From contig CM074805.1 in assembly GCA_037447605.1 (NCBI GenBank), positions 1,645,359-1,709,358 on the forward strand: 64,000 bases of DNA. The letters are read 5' to 3'. Under the pieces are notes generated by a model that did not search any database, was not told the DNA's origin, and saw nothing but the letters and a program-made list of their open reading frames with translations. Shown piece by piece: positions 33,110-45,300 of the stretch (its first letter is position 1; each line of letters starts with the position of its first letter). The translations under genes were made by a program, and so were the position numbers. The stretch is from Zygnema circumcarinatum. Taxonomy: Eukaryota; Streptophyta; Zygnematophyceae; Zygnematales; Zygnemataceae.

Positions 33110-36100
33110 TCAGGCATCCGTCAAAAGCACGGCGTTCAGCAGAATTTTCACAGCGCGTTCGCCGAGGGCACTGTCCTCCAGTCTCCAACTGCACTTTAAT
33201 TTCCACGTGTGGCCCCTGCTTTCCTCTGCAGCCTTCCCTACATTTTCAGCCGTTGGCATACGTGGATATGTTACGTCCACATCCAAAGCTGAGTTCCTTT
33301 CTGGGATAAGTTCCGCATGGAACGACCCCGCTACAATGCAATCGCGTCTCCTTACCAGCACGCCCCTCCCCAGCCATCTCTCTAATTCCGCAAACATGGA
33401 ATGTAGCAACTTCCTGCTGTCTAAGGCATCCCTTTTCTTCCCCATCCCAATCTCAGAGGCCCGCGTTCCGTCTGACATGGCATGTACATCATCGTCATCA
33501 TCATCATCGCCCTCCGGCCCCTTCACCTGCTCATCAGCCTCCACATTCTCTCCAACTTGTCCAACCTGTTGACTTCTCTGGCTTTTCTCACCTTCAGTCA
33601 GCTGCTTCTCTCTGTCGTCCCTGTTCCCACGGTGCTCTCCAAGAAGGCCGTGCTCACCTTCATGTGCCCCCACAGCAGCTACTGGCCCCTCTCCCTCCCT
33701 CGACTCAGCAGTTCTCACCGTTACATCATGCTCCTCCGTCTCACTGGTCTCGTCTACTGGAATCTTTTCCAAGTCCAAATCGAATCGTGCCGTCTTTTGA
33801 AGGAGGATCTGCCTTGCTCCGTCTCCACCGCCTTTCTCTCTACCGGGAGCCCCTGCATTTGGTCGCTCACTTTCAACCATTTCCCTCCCATCTCTACCCG
33901 ACAGAGCTGCCTCTCCCTTCAGCCCTGGCTCAAAACCTAATGCCTCCTCCTCGCTTCTGCACATTCTAAACTCTCCTGGCCGTTCTTCACGAATACGGTA
34001 TGTACAAGTGAATGTGACTCGCTGTTCTCTGAGGCCCAGCACCTCAGAAACTTCACTTGCGTCGAGCAACCGAGGCTTCAGCAGCTCCATTCCCACAAGT
34101 ATGCCCTCTACAGGGATGCCCTTCCGCGGACGGGGCCAGTTTCCAATGGACCCAAGAAGCCCAGTATCACCGTACATCCTAGCCCTCCCTTCACCTTCAT
34201 CCTCAAAAAGAGGATCTATGCCTTCATCCTCCAGTTTCCTGCCAAGCCCAACACTGTCTTTTGTCTGTTCTCTGCCTCGTCGCTTACCAACAACTCCTGA
34301 CTGCGCGCTTGTGATTTTCGTGCTTTCAAACGGCGCCACTTGGCGTTTGATGAGACAAGGAGAGAGCTCGACTTTCTTGACCCACTTGACCGGAACTGTG
34401 ACCGTGGCATGATTCGGCGGGTCAAAGCAGGGGATGTCCAGGTCCTTCGCAATTTTTTCTCGAAGAATGGCCATTTTTGGCTTCTCACCATGCACCAGCA
34501 TGACATGCTTTGGTGCTAGATGTCGAATAAGGTCCATGATTCCCTTTGAATCAGTATGGGCTGAAACTGAAAGCTGGTGGACCTGCAACCACAGCGCGAT
34601 TGTCAAGGCAATCGTAAGTAAAGCTTTAAAGCCTTTCCAAAAAGAGACAGCTAACCCTTCCCATGCCTTGCATCCTATCTAGCTTAACCATAATCCGAAC
34701 TCAGTTCTACCCCTCCCTAACATACTATTAGAACAAGAAAAAAAATCCTAGGCCTACGCCCTAACTGCAACTGCATCCCAAGCCCTGAGCCTAATGCTAA
34801 CCTCAACTTTAGTCCTAGCCCTACCACTACAACACTTGAACTCATTCAACTGTAGCCTAGGTCCAACACTAATCGTCACTTGATACCTCTACCCCGACTC
34901 AAGTAGTCATCCAAATTCTAACCCGAACCCCGACGCTAATAAAATCCTAATGCTAAGCCTGTTCTCCAAACGCTACCCTAGCATGATAGAGCCTTATCCA
35001 AGCCCGAACACAAACCCTACTGCTGTCTTCAATTCTGAGTATGCTGTGACGCCCACCTGACACTGCACATCGACATGGCTTCGTTTGTCAAGGTCCACCC
35101 GGTTCTTTCTGCCAGCTTGCAACCGGCTTCCCACTGTTCCGCCAATGCAGTACCTGTGAGAACGATTTGCACACAGACATGGATCCATGGTAAATCCTGA
35201 GTATAAAGCATTTAGGCCTACCTATACTCTCAACCCTTCCTTAAAGACCACAAGTGATACGAGTCAATCATGGACAAAAGAGAAAAGCTAGAGAATCATG
35301 GAAAATACAGGACCCTTTCAAATACCACAGCGCGTATTCACTTTTGAACCAGCAATCTGCTACGACTCTTGAGTTTTAGTCCATCGTTTTTCGCTGCCTC
35401 GAAGATGACCGGCATACGTCAGCAAGAAACGCGCTTACAACAAAGTTAGCAAATTGATACATACCCTGGCAAAATGATCATATTTTTGTCTGATGGCGCC
35501 CATTTCTTGAAAACTTCCAACGACAGGCCACCAGTTAGCATGCCGGGAGTGGCGAAAAGGACACATGGTCCGGGCGCATCAATCTGCGAACGATCAAATG
35601 GAGACACTTTGGGATGGAGGAGGGCACCCCAACCATATCCATCTCAGATTTTGAATGAAGATTCAACTTTCTTTTGCCAAAGCTCAAAAGTGTGTAAAGT
35701 GCACGGATACAGTTCAAGTACGCCAAAAGGGCGCCTAATTTGAGTGGCCCAGTCATAAGGCATTTGGGACTGCCTTGAACCAAAGTTCAAGATTAATGGG
35801 GAAAGTAATGCCTATAAAGCATCAATGTATTGTCAAACTAAAAACATTGCGTGGTTAATGAATGCATTAGTTCTGTTCGGATTGTAGCAAATATGGTTAA
35901 AGTAGACAGCCATTGCATTTTCTTGCAACTTATTGCTCTGATTTTATAAGTACTAGGCCCCGCGAAGCCTCACATTCTGCTGACAACATAAACAGGCAGC
36001 AAATGACGAAATGCTCTGAATGAGAATGAGAGTAGAGTGAATCAGGCGACACGAGGGAAGGGGGAACATCACAACTCCACGCTTACTCGCTATAGGGTTC

Positions 36101-39100
36101 ACTTTTGATGCAAAAAGGTCGTGAAGACTGCAACAACCAGCACAAAGAGGATAATTCCTTTTCATCACAGTCTGTCAGCTGCCAAGCTACATACCATGGG
36201 GGAAATCAAACGTATTTCGCGTGACGAATGTCGACTGGACTTTCTGATTGGTCCACATTAGCAGCATCTTGTAGTACACGTTCGCCTGGGCAGTCAGCCC
36301 TGCCCGAGCACCAGAAACTCATTAACGACTCCCATAAGGGATATACAGAACAGAACAGAGTTAGAATAGCAAAGCACAGAACAGCACAGCTCTCCTTGAG
36401 CAGCTGACCAAAAAGTTGAGCGGGACGCAATATTCCTGTTTTCGTTTCACAAAAGACATGTGCAACCCTGCATTCTGGCTAAACGAAGTACCTTCTGAGC
36501 TATAGTGGGCTCTACCCGGGTATGAAAATGATACAATCTCGCCGTAGCCCATTTTGACACAAGCACAAAGGGAAAACCAAATGCTAAAACACCACTCGCA
36601 ATCATCAGTTTCATATGGTGCCACTTCTTTCACAACTATTTCTTTACCTGCTGAGAAGTAGATAGGGATCGTAAGTCTCATTCTTTCCCAGTACTCATCT
36701 AGCAAAATGCAGAGCTCCTGTTGGAACGCCCCAACAATCTGGAGGTTAGAGCAACCAAAGCCCTGCCATCGATTTGACATGCCAAGTGGCATTGGAGCTC
36801 CATATGAGTGACGGACAAAGAACGAGGAAATACCTTCAATAACCATCCCCTATTCCTGACCTTAACATGTGACAGCAACAGAAAGGGACAGTGAAGCATG
36901 TAGATCAATGAAGTGGGGTCACGCTGACCTGGGCTCGACCCAAAGCAAAGACCGGAATCAATACTTTTCCTCCAGCAGAGACACACGTGTGCACCTGCAG
37001 TAAAATTCAAGACCATGAGAAGGTGGCCGGAGGGAGGTCGCTACGATGGAAGTGGCAATGCACTGCTTCGGTAGGCAAATCTAGTGAGGAGTCTAAGTGA
37101 GGAAAGTGAAGCACCTGCTTCACCGATGTTTCTTAGCTGCATGCTTCAACAGATGGTGTTCCAGATCTTCACACTAACAGCAGCGAAGCACTCTGTCAGA
37201 ATCTAGAAAATGGAAGGAAGCCTTGTGCTATATACATGAATTACTGTTTACGAAATGCGCCACAAGAATGATGCAGATGCACACACTGAGACTAAAAAGG
37301 TTGACGAGAAACACTTGTATGTGTGCTTTGGAAAAAACTATTGTTTTGTGCCGTGACAGTGGAGTGAAACGTTGCCTCTGTAAGCACAACATTAAGGCTG
37401 AAGACCGGCAGAGGTTGGAGATGAGATGAGAGGAGATCAGCAATGCATGCAACGCTACTGTCATCAACCAGGTTTCTTTGGAACCTCACCGCATTCAAAA
37501 AGTCCCTTTCCCGAGCTCTTTTGGACTCGCGCACTGTTGTGGCATAAGTTGATCTGCTCAGCCCCAGCAAAAACAGCAGCTTCATGAGTCGATAAACTTA
37601 TTTGAAGTTGACTAGTTGTCCACACTTTTCAAGTCTATCGAACCTGCCAACAAGTGCTTTCCAGAAGCCCCAAGTTATTGCCTCGTTGCAGCGACTGCTC
37701 CCGTTCAGCGTATAAGAATCCTGAAAAAAAGACTTGCTACTTTGCAGTTCATGCTCCTCTCCGTGCTATCTACGTCACCATCACCAAAATGCGTACTCGG
37801 TGATGAGAAGATCAGGTTCCAAACGATCGATCTGCGCCGCGCCCAAGTGCCTATCGGGCGTCATGTTGTAATCACCCGTATAGACAACGGAGGCACCGTT
37901 GGCAGTTACATGGAACATTGCCGCTCCTAACACCTGCAGATGTTAAAAAGGGCGACGGATTAGTGTCAACAGACAAATGAGAGGTATTATTATGGCCTGC
38001 AAGGCATGCTTCCTTGCTTATCACAGCAAGGAAGCAAGCAAGCAGCAAGCAATATGGAAATAAACTAATAATGAAAGAGCACGGCATATAACTGATAATC
38101 AGGCACAGCAATACGGGCAGCTTAAATATGAACCCCGCCAAAAAGTAAGGATTCAACAGCGTGTCTGTGAAGGATTTCTGAAAATAACTACTTCCTCTGT
38201 CAGAGCGACAGAGCAAAATGATGCTTCATCGTTCTGCCTCTTCATTTTGTGATCATCAAAAAGGAGTTTAGACTATCAATATGGAATGCTCACATGTCCT
38301 GCATAATAAGCACAAATCTGCAACTCCTTGTCGACTCTCACAAGTTGATGCAAGTCCACAGCTGTAACTGTCCTCCCCAAAAATACAAAACAAGGGGATT
38401 GGATCATGAGACACAGAACGGTCGGAGTATAGCCTGTGACAAATCCGGTCAAACAGAGACTTGGTAGCAGTCCAAGGAGGCAAACTTTCTATTCGTTCAC
38501 GGGCCTACCCATAGAGAAACATGGCACTATCTGGATAATTAATTAATTCAATAATTGCGGATTAATCGACTCTTTATTCAACGAATTTGGAATGTTTCCG
38601 CAAAAAGTCATGCTCCAAGTTATTTTTAAACAATGGAAGGCACGAAGGAGATAACCATTATAGATGATTCTGCCCAGAAAAAATCCCCGACCTTGAAAAA
38701 GTGAAGCGAAAAAAAAAAAGGCTTCAAAATCTATTGACGACCCCGGATGCCTTCACGTTTATTGCACGGATGTACCTTTGGCTAAGCATGCCTTGATGTG
38801 TGCAGCAGAGAAAACTTCCGTTTCCCCTTTCCGATCGGACAAAATTCGCCGATAATCCTCCAGCATGAGAGGCAAAAGTGCCTTTGTTGGATACTGAGCT
38901 TTCAACACACCCAAACATTGCACAAGGAGTCTGAAAGTTCAGGAACTCCGAATTTTGAACCAAAGTACAACGAAGAAAATAGTGGGAAGTAATCAATAGT
39001 GGACTACGGAAAGCTATAAAAAGCTGCTGTGATAAGTATAAGGACAAACCACCCGTCCACATGACTAGTCCATGACTTTGGACCTACCGTCATGTAAATG

Positions 39101-40247
39101 GGTCCTTCGTAGCCACAAACTTCAGTGAAATATGGGAGGGCTCCGCAATGGTCCAAATGACTGCAGCAACTCCATCAGTAAAATATCAGAGCCAAAAGAC
39201 CTCACAAAGGAGTGCACACTGCAGGCTACTTGAACAGTCGTGGTGAGCTTCGAAAGATGCACGCATATAGTACAAGGGGTGAGGCTCATAACATGATATA
39301 TCCCTATCATCGTCCATTAAAAGACTAGGTCGCATGTTTGACCAAATACAAGGCAACGGACAACATTGCTGCAACCCGCAGGGACAACCGTGCATTAGCG
39401 AGACACCGTAGAGTTAAATTTGCCTCTGCGGTGTCCCGCTCATGCACTGTTCTTGCCAAGCACCAATCCCGTCCGAAGGTCTTGAACGAAGTGCTTACCT
39501 AAGGTTCCTCAGCAAGCTAACCTATTGTTGTATATGTCAAGGTGTATGCAGTCACTTACAAATGTGTGATGATGAGACAATCGATAGCTTCGGTAAACGT
39601 TCCATTTGGGCGAAGGAAGCTAAAATCAGGAAATTTGCGATGATCATTGAATCCCATGTGCATCCCGCAGTCAAACATGATCGTTTTCCCTCCCAGCTTG
39701 ACAATGACGCAACTTTTCCCAACATCTTGACCAGCACCTGCCAATTAAATCAAATAAAAAAGTATACGTATCTGAAGGCATTGTATGATGAAAACATGGA
39801 GGAAGTTCATATGACATATTGACACGGTTCTCGCTCACTTGAAACAACTGCACGTTTTTGAATGACTTATGTCGTCAACTCTATCGCACGAGTTCATAAC
39901 AGGCTATTCAAAGGACTTTTCAGGATATCACAACCCAGCCTTCCCCTTGCCTTGATATAGCGACGCCAGATACAAACTAAGAGATTCTGAACATCCAACA
40001 TAACACCTACTCAATATAGACTGACAGACTGCAACCAAACAAACAGTAGAGGTTCTTGCAACAACTGTCGATCAGGAAGTGATGGCTCGAAAAGTACACA
40101 ATTGCACAGTTTTCCTTCCTGTCCTGAGCTTCAGCTCTGCTTGGCGCGCAATGACTCACTCCTCCGAGCAAAAATCACAGGCCAATGATCAGTTACCCAT
40201 GTGTTGGGACGAAGAAGCTCACCGAGAGGTATGCAAGTGATATCCAT
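33110..40247 (-). CDS. CPSF73-II: CPSF73-II / INTS11-like RNA endonuclease
   Basis: Metallo-beta-lactamase/beta-CASP RNA endonuclease, plant CPSF73-II, the counterpart of INTS11, acting in nuclear RNA 3'-end processing. Thirteen exons: 40247-40223, 39737-39560, 39160-39088, 38893-38776, 38367-38294, 37933-37797, 37553-37490, 36994-36929, 36717-36648, 36299-36195, 35606-35465, 35153-35057, 34582-33110. Total 873 aa. Exon 1 is only 25 nt (MDITCIPL plus one base) and reads on into [10 protein letters not shown]. Catalytic residues are all present: HFHLDH (His67, His69, Asp71, His72), His156 in YYAGH, Asp177 in YTGDYN, His392 in SAHTDSKG and His414 in LVHGEKP. The family is usually near 600 aa. 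The excess comes from a single 1473-nt last exon, charged and poorly conserved, with a run of seven Asp near 33490. That tail replaces the INTS11-type C-terminal partner-binding region and may be lineage-specific or diverged. Confidence 0.92.
34683..35035. repeat. Degenerate CCTAA-rich stretch in intron 12
   Basis: The last intron of the CPSF73-II gene is filled with loosely periodic CCTAA, CCTAG and CCCTAAC words (CTCCCTAACATA, GCCCTAACTGC, AATGCTAACC, TCTAACCCGAACCCCGAC). The composition recalls a decayed telomere-like (CCCTAA) array, but no clean tandem copies remain. Confidence 0.4.
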
Positions 40248-41003
40248 AAAGGACCTTCCACACTCGATGATACCGCCTGTTTTTGAGAGGAAAGTACTTC
40301 CAAGTAAGCCTGTGAATCGTTCTGAGCCAGCAGAGCTTTACATCTGTAGTCAAAGAAGTAACCTGTTTGCACCTGTGTGCTTGACTTTTACTGCCCACAT
40401 CCTCTTTGAGTCCTGGATGAGTATGCTACCACATAAAGGAAAACTCTCCACAAGAATATATTGCCTCCTTGACATTGAAAAAGACTTCCCTAGGTAAATT
40501 ATACCTCCTAATCTTACAACTTGCGCAGACGTCTCCGTGTTCGGTAGTCAAAATTAACGCCAGTTTTCCTCCTGAACCTCTTGCTTCAATTTTCATCCCT
40601 CACAGTCGATATACTTCTATATCGAAATGTCAGTATATCTCGATACGACATTTTAGAATTATGCTAACTGGCGATATAACGATATATCGTATTGCGAAAA
40701 TTGCTATAGGCGTGGGGCCCACATGACTCCGCTTGACCCGGCAACACGTGGCGAATCTCGACAAAAAGCCTACTGTATTCTCTCGCAGGTGGCGATCCAA
40801 CGGTCAATAATTGCTGAGACTTGGCACATCCGAACAAAGCCCCGAAACTAGGACACGTGGCATATCCACGACAAAAACCCTCGAATTTGGTCGACGGTGT
40901 CCCCTACAAGGTTTGAGGGTTTTAGGACTAGGGTGTAGGCGCTTAGGTTTAGGGCTTAACAGGATTTTAGATTCGTAAGGTATTTTGGTATACGGTTTCT
41001 TTA
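40248..41003. promoter_or_regulatory. CPSF73-II upstream region
   Basis: No gene seen. From 40610 to 40700 there is a cluster of GATATA/TATATC words (CGATATAACGATATATCG and CTCGATACGAC). ACACGTGGC G-box-like sites lie near 40746 and 40852. A GGTTTAGGGCTTA telomere-like word is at about 40948. These are candidate promoter elements only. Confidence 0.35.
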
Positions 41004-41906
41004 GGGTAGTGATATTTCCACCCCTTTTTTGGATCCAAACACCCCTTCCCGGCCGGGCAGATTTCAAAAAGGATTAAAAACGGAAAATGCTTTTTTCACA
41101 CCTTTTTGGAATCGATACCCACCCTCCATCGGCAGATTTTTTTTTTTGCGAAACAAGGAAAATGATAACCCGTCACCCCATTTTGAATATCCCGCCTACC
41201 TGAATTTTTTTCCACGCGTGCGGTCATCGCAGCCGTCGATTCCCTAGCAGATCGCAAAACGGCAGATCACCATTTGATCTGCAGCCGGGCTCGGTCACAG
41301 CGAATGGCACGTGCCCACGTATCCCGCCAAAGTCGTCTCAAAAGCATGTCCGTACAAATGTCGTACGGTCGCAACTTGAGGAACCCAGAATTTCGTACAT
41401 TGAGACCTTAAACCAATCAAAAATGTCCACGTCAATCATGAAACACGTGGCAGATTTTTATTGGCTGGGAACTAACAATGACGAGATCTCGGGCCGAGGG
41501 ACGCGCGCACTCGTACGTGCGATCCGGCTTTGACGGGACTCGTGGGCGCTTTCCATTCGCTAAGATCGAGCCCGGCTGCAGATCGAACGGTGACCTGCCG
41601 TGGTGCGATCTGCGAGGGAATCGACAGATGCGATTGTCACGCACGTCCGCTTCGAGCGGATTCGGGCAGGCAGATATTTCTTTCCCTCAAAAAAAAAATT
41701 CAGGGAGGCGGGATGCAGTATTCAAAATGCAGTGACGGGGTATCATTTTCCTTGGTTAGCAAAAATAAAATCAGCCGACGGAAGAAGGTGGGTATCGATT
41801 CCAAAAAGGTGTTAAAAAAGCATTTTCCGTTTTTAATCCCTTTGGAAATCTGCCCGGCCGGGAAGGGGTGTTTGGATCCAAAAAAGGGGTGGAAATATCA
41901 CTACCC
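41004..41906. mobile_element. Complete foldback MITE with 8-bp target duplication
   Basis: A 903-bp non-coding element. The ends are inverted repeats: left GGGTAGTGATATTTCCACCC, right the exact reverse complement. The inverted match runs on, imperfectly, for about 330-380 bases per arm, so most of the element is one large hairpin with a loop at about 41345-41520. It is flanked by a perfect 8-bp direct repeat, TTTCTTTA, at 40996-41003 and 41907-41914, the expected target-site duplication. Eight bases fit hAT-like transposition, but the termini are not the usual CAGGG type, so the superfamily is open. The loop carries CCAAT and ACACGTGGC words. No transposase frame. A diverged single arm lies at 1614-2105. 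Confidence 0.92.
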
Positions 41907-42350
41907 TTTCTTTAAGGATGTATCGCGCAGTTTGACGCCGACGAAAAGCGCTTTTTATTGTTGCGTGACGTCTAGAGACAGCCCCAACAACGACATGACA
42001 AGGATGAGAACAAAATAGAATTGGGTCTAAGAGATCATTAGCTTGTCTCCATCCGAACGATTTACCGCATATGAAACATACCCCCCCCGAATGACCCCGA
42101 TGGCCATTCGCCCGATATTACTTACTACACGAGGGAGCTATCCCATCCTATCCACTATGCTTGTTTGCTCACCCAATTCCTTCCTTCTTCCCCTGGGGGG
42201 GTGTTTTTTTTTTTTTTTTCCCTGGTCGACAAAGTACAGTCCAGCAACCGAACGTCCGTCAAACAATGAATTTTTTACAGTATATAACCGACGGAATCCG
42301 TCCGTGCCAGAAACTAAGTTTCTGTGAGGAGGCCGAGTCTCTCCCCCTCC
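41907..42350. other. 3' flank of ABC1K9-like gene
   Basis: No gene seen. It contains a poly-T run at 42204-42220 and should include the 3' untranslated region of the minus-strand kinase gene ending at 42351. Confidence 0.5.
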
Positions 42351-45300
42351 TCATGAATAGTATCTCGGCGGCCTGCCCCCCCCGGCCGGCCGCCCAATGG
42401 CGACCCGGTCGTCGTCCAGAACATTGAGAGAGGGCGCGAGGAGGCGCGTGTAGCGGTCGAAGTAGAGGAGCTGCTTCAGCAACAGCCCGAACTCGCGGGG
42501 GAAGCGCAGGCCGTACTGCTCGCTCACTCGAATCTGCAGCTCTCCCATTGGGCACACAAGTCAATATCTCGATGTCTAAGATTTGGAGAATTCATGGGCA
42601 TAGCCATAACTAAGTGGTCCGCATGCCTCCAGGTGCTGAAAGTAAACGGAGGATCGTGTTCCATCTTACGACATTGACAAGGTAGGAAAACAAGAAGGAC
42701 AAAAAAGAGAAAAGAAGCACCTTCCGGGATCACCCGTTTTTTACAATGATAGCAACTGTCTACCCTTCTGCCCAACCGAAAGGAGATAAGGTAAGGCCCA
42801 AACGTGTAGACGAGAGCAGGACGACGCAGGAGTGAGGAGTTACCACGTCCAGCAAGAGCGCGTTGACTTGCTGTTCGTCCACCGCCACGGATGCCGACAC
42901 TGACGCTGCGCCGCCTTGGGGGGCACTGGTCGCTGTGATCAGCACCTCCGGGTCAAGGTCCTGCATGGACGACACACGCGGCTGTAAGCATCCCGGAAAC
43001 TATCAGCGCTCCTCATGAAGGAGAGGAAACAATGCAGAGGCATGACATATGAGTGCAGAGGACAGCTCTCGCCTTTACAAGAGGCTGGTAGGCAACAAAG
43101 CTAAACCTAAAGGTGTGAGATTGAGTGGATCTTAGCATACAATCACCGGGCCATTCGATAGCATTGTCCTAATGTCCTACCTTACAGAATGAAGAAAGGA
43201 ACATGCTACAGAATTGGTCTAACTCATGTGGCATGAGCTGTTAGCAGGAACACACGTCTTGCTGGTATACACATTTCTAACTTAATACAGAATCGAAGCA
43301 AATCATAGAGGCCTGTCAAAAAAGCCACGAAGGTTTACAATCGCTTGACATTCTTCATTAGTTAAGTCAAGAAACGGTTGCCAACCTGCACTGCAGTGAA
43401 AATTTTCTCCAAGTCTCGAGCAAAGGCATTGAGATCCACTTCCGTGTCTGCCGCTCCCATTTGTGTCAAAGCCATCGCCATGGCCCGATACTCTCCAGAA
43501 CCGACCGACGCCAAAAATAATTGTACCGCAGCCCAAGTTGACGGAGATATCCTTCCGACAATGCCTGCGATGTAAGGAGACCTCCAATACAGCTTCAGTG
43601 GAACTGAAACGATTCAAATATTTCTCCTGCTGAGTACTTTGAGCCTCTGTCCAGACACGTTTTACTTGCCGAAAGGAAGACTGCAATTAGTTTCGTCACT
43701 ACAAGTTCATGCATAGGAAGCAAGCCTATATGACAACGAAAATGGTCCTCTCTCCTCAGTAACTTTAGAACGCTAAATTTCCAGGATGAGCTTAGTAACT
43801 TCTGGTTTTTTGGGAATTCAGTGTACAAGCAAACATGCGAGTGGATTGTGCTGGACTCTAAGAACTACGCAAAAATGTCTTTCAGTTACAGCAACAGCAT
43901 GCAACGGAAACTCTGAATCCACCCTGAAGCGCATCAATCCAACCTCTGTAATCCTTCTGTAATCTGTTTTCCTACGCAGAGGCAAATGGTCTTCCCGGAC
44001 AGTTCTAAGTGTGTCTGACTTATTAAAGCAAACAATACTAGAGGTGCACATCCTTATTTCATCGTCATAAACAGGTTCAAATAGGAGACTTTTTTGATTG
44101 ACTCACCAAAATCAATGAAACCAACCCGCCCATCTTCAAGGACGAGTAGATTCCCCGCGTGCACATCGGCATGGAAACTTTCACAAGCCACGAGGCTCCC
44201 AAACCTGCATATATAAACATAATTCAAAGGAATACGGATGCAGTGAGTTAATGACCAATGAGAAAGCAATTTCGGGTGACATTTACGAGTGGGAAGAGAT
44301 GCTGTAATCCACCCTCCATTGCACTGGAAACAATTGCAGAATTAATAAGGTTGACATTCATCATTCAGGCTCATAACAACACACAATACAGTCAAGGCAT
44401 TCGAAGCACTAACCACACATTGAGTGCTGCGATAAGTGTGGCTTCAGGGTTAGGAACAATGCCCCGAATGGCATCGAGGTCAGTTAATGGCACGCCATAG
44501 AACCGCTCCATAGTAAGAACACGTTTTCCGGAACAATGACGGAATACTGTTGGGGCTGTTGCCTGGTTAGCCAGCCCCATAGATTCCACGTATGCTCGAA
44601 AACTTTCAATATTCAAAGCTTCCTTGTTGAAATCCACCTCCTCCAACATGGATGACCGAATGTCACCCACAATACCCACCTGCTTCCCCACTTCCTCCGT
44701 TCCCCAAACCCTGACCAATGAGATTGTTGTTCCACAATTCCTATTTGATTCCTATTTGAGTGTGATAATTTCTTACAAATGGATGAAGAAGCTGAGACCT
44801 TCAAAGGGGCATTAATGCACAACATAATGAAAGGGTATAATCTAACCAAAGAAGTCCGACTGACGTCAGGGCTTAAAAACTCCAAAACGCGGGCCGCCAC
44901 ATATAAAAAGTTAAGGTCTGCTGTGAGAATATCCTCCACACCCGGCTTTAGAACCTTGATGACCACTTCACGCCCTGTCCCCTTGAGTCGTGCTGCATGA
45001 ACCTGAGCTCCCCCATGCCCGACCCACATGGCCGCTTTTGTTCAGCATTTCAGGCACCAAGGGTGACTTCGTCTAATTGTTTCAGCACCCAGGAGCCTGA
45101 AGTCAAATGACGGGAAAAGGACGAGAACGGACATGAGGATAAGGGAAAAAGCAAATGTACGGGCAACAGTAAATGGTTGCTTAAGCGTTGGACTAACAAA
45201 CATGTCAATAAGCACCATATTACAACAAAAAACTAACCACTTTCGAGAGCAGAAATCTCTAAGTTTAGCAAAACTTTTTCATCTGAAGACATCTGCTCCT

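Noticed and set aside
40994-41914. PIF/Harbinger-type element with TTA target site
   Set aside because: The left flank has TTA but the base triplet directly after the right end is TTT; the 8-bp match TTTCTTTA on both sides is the better duplication.
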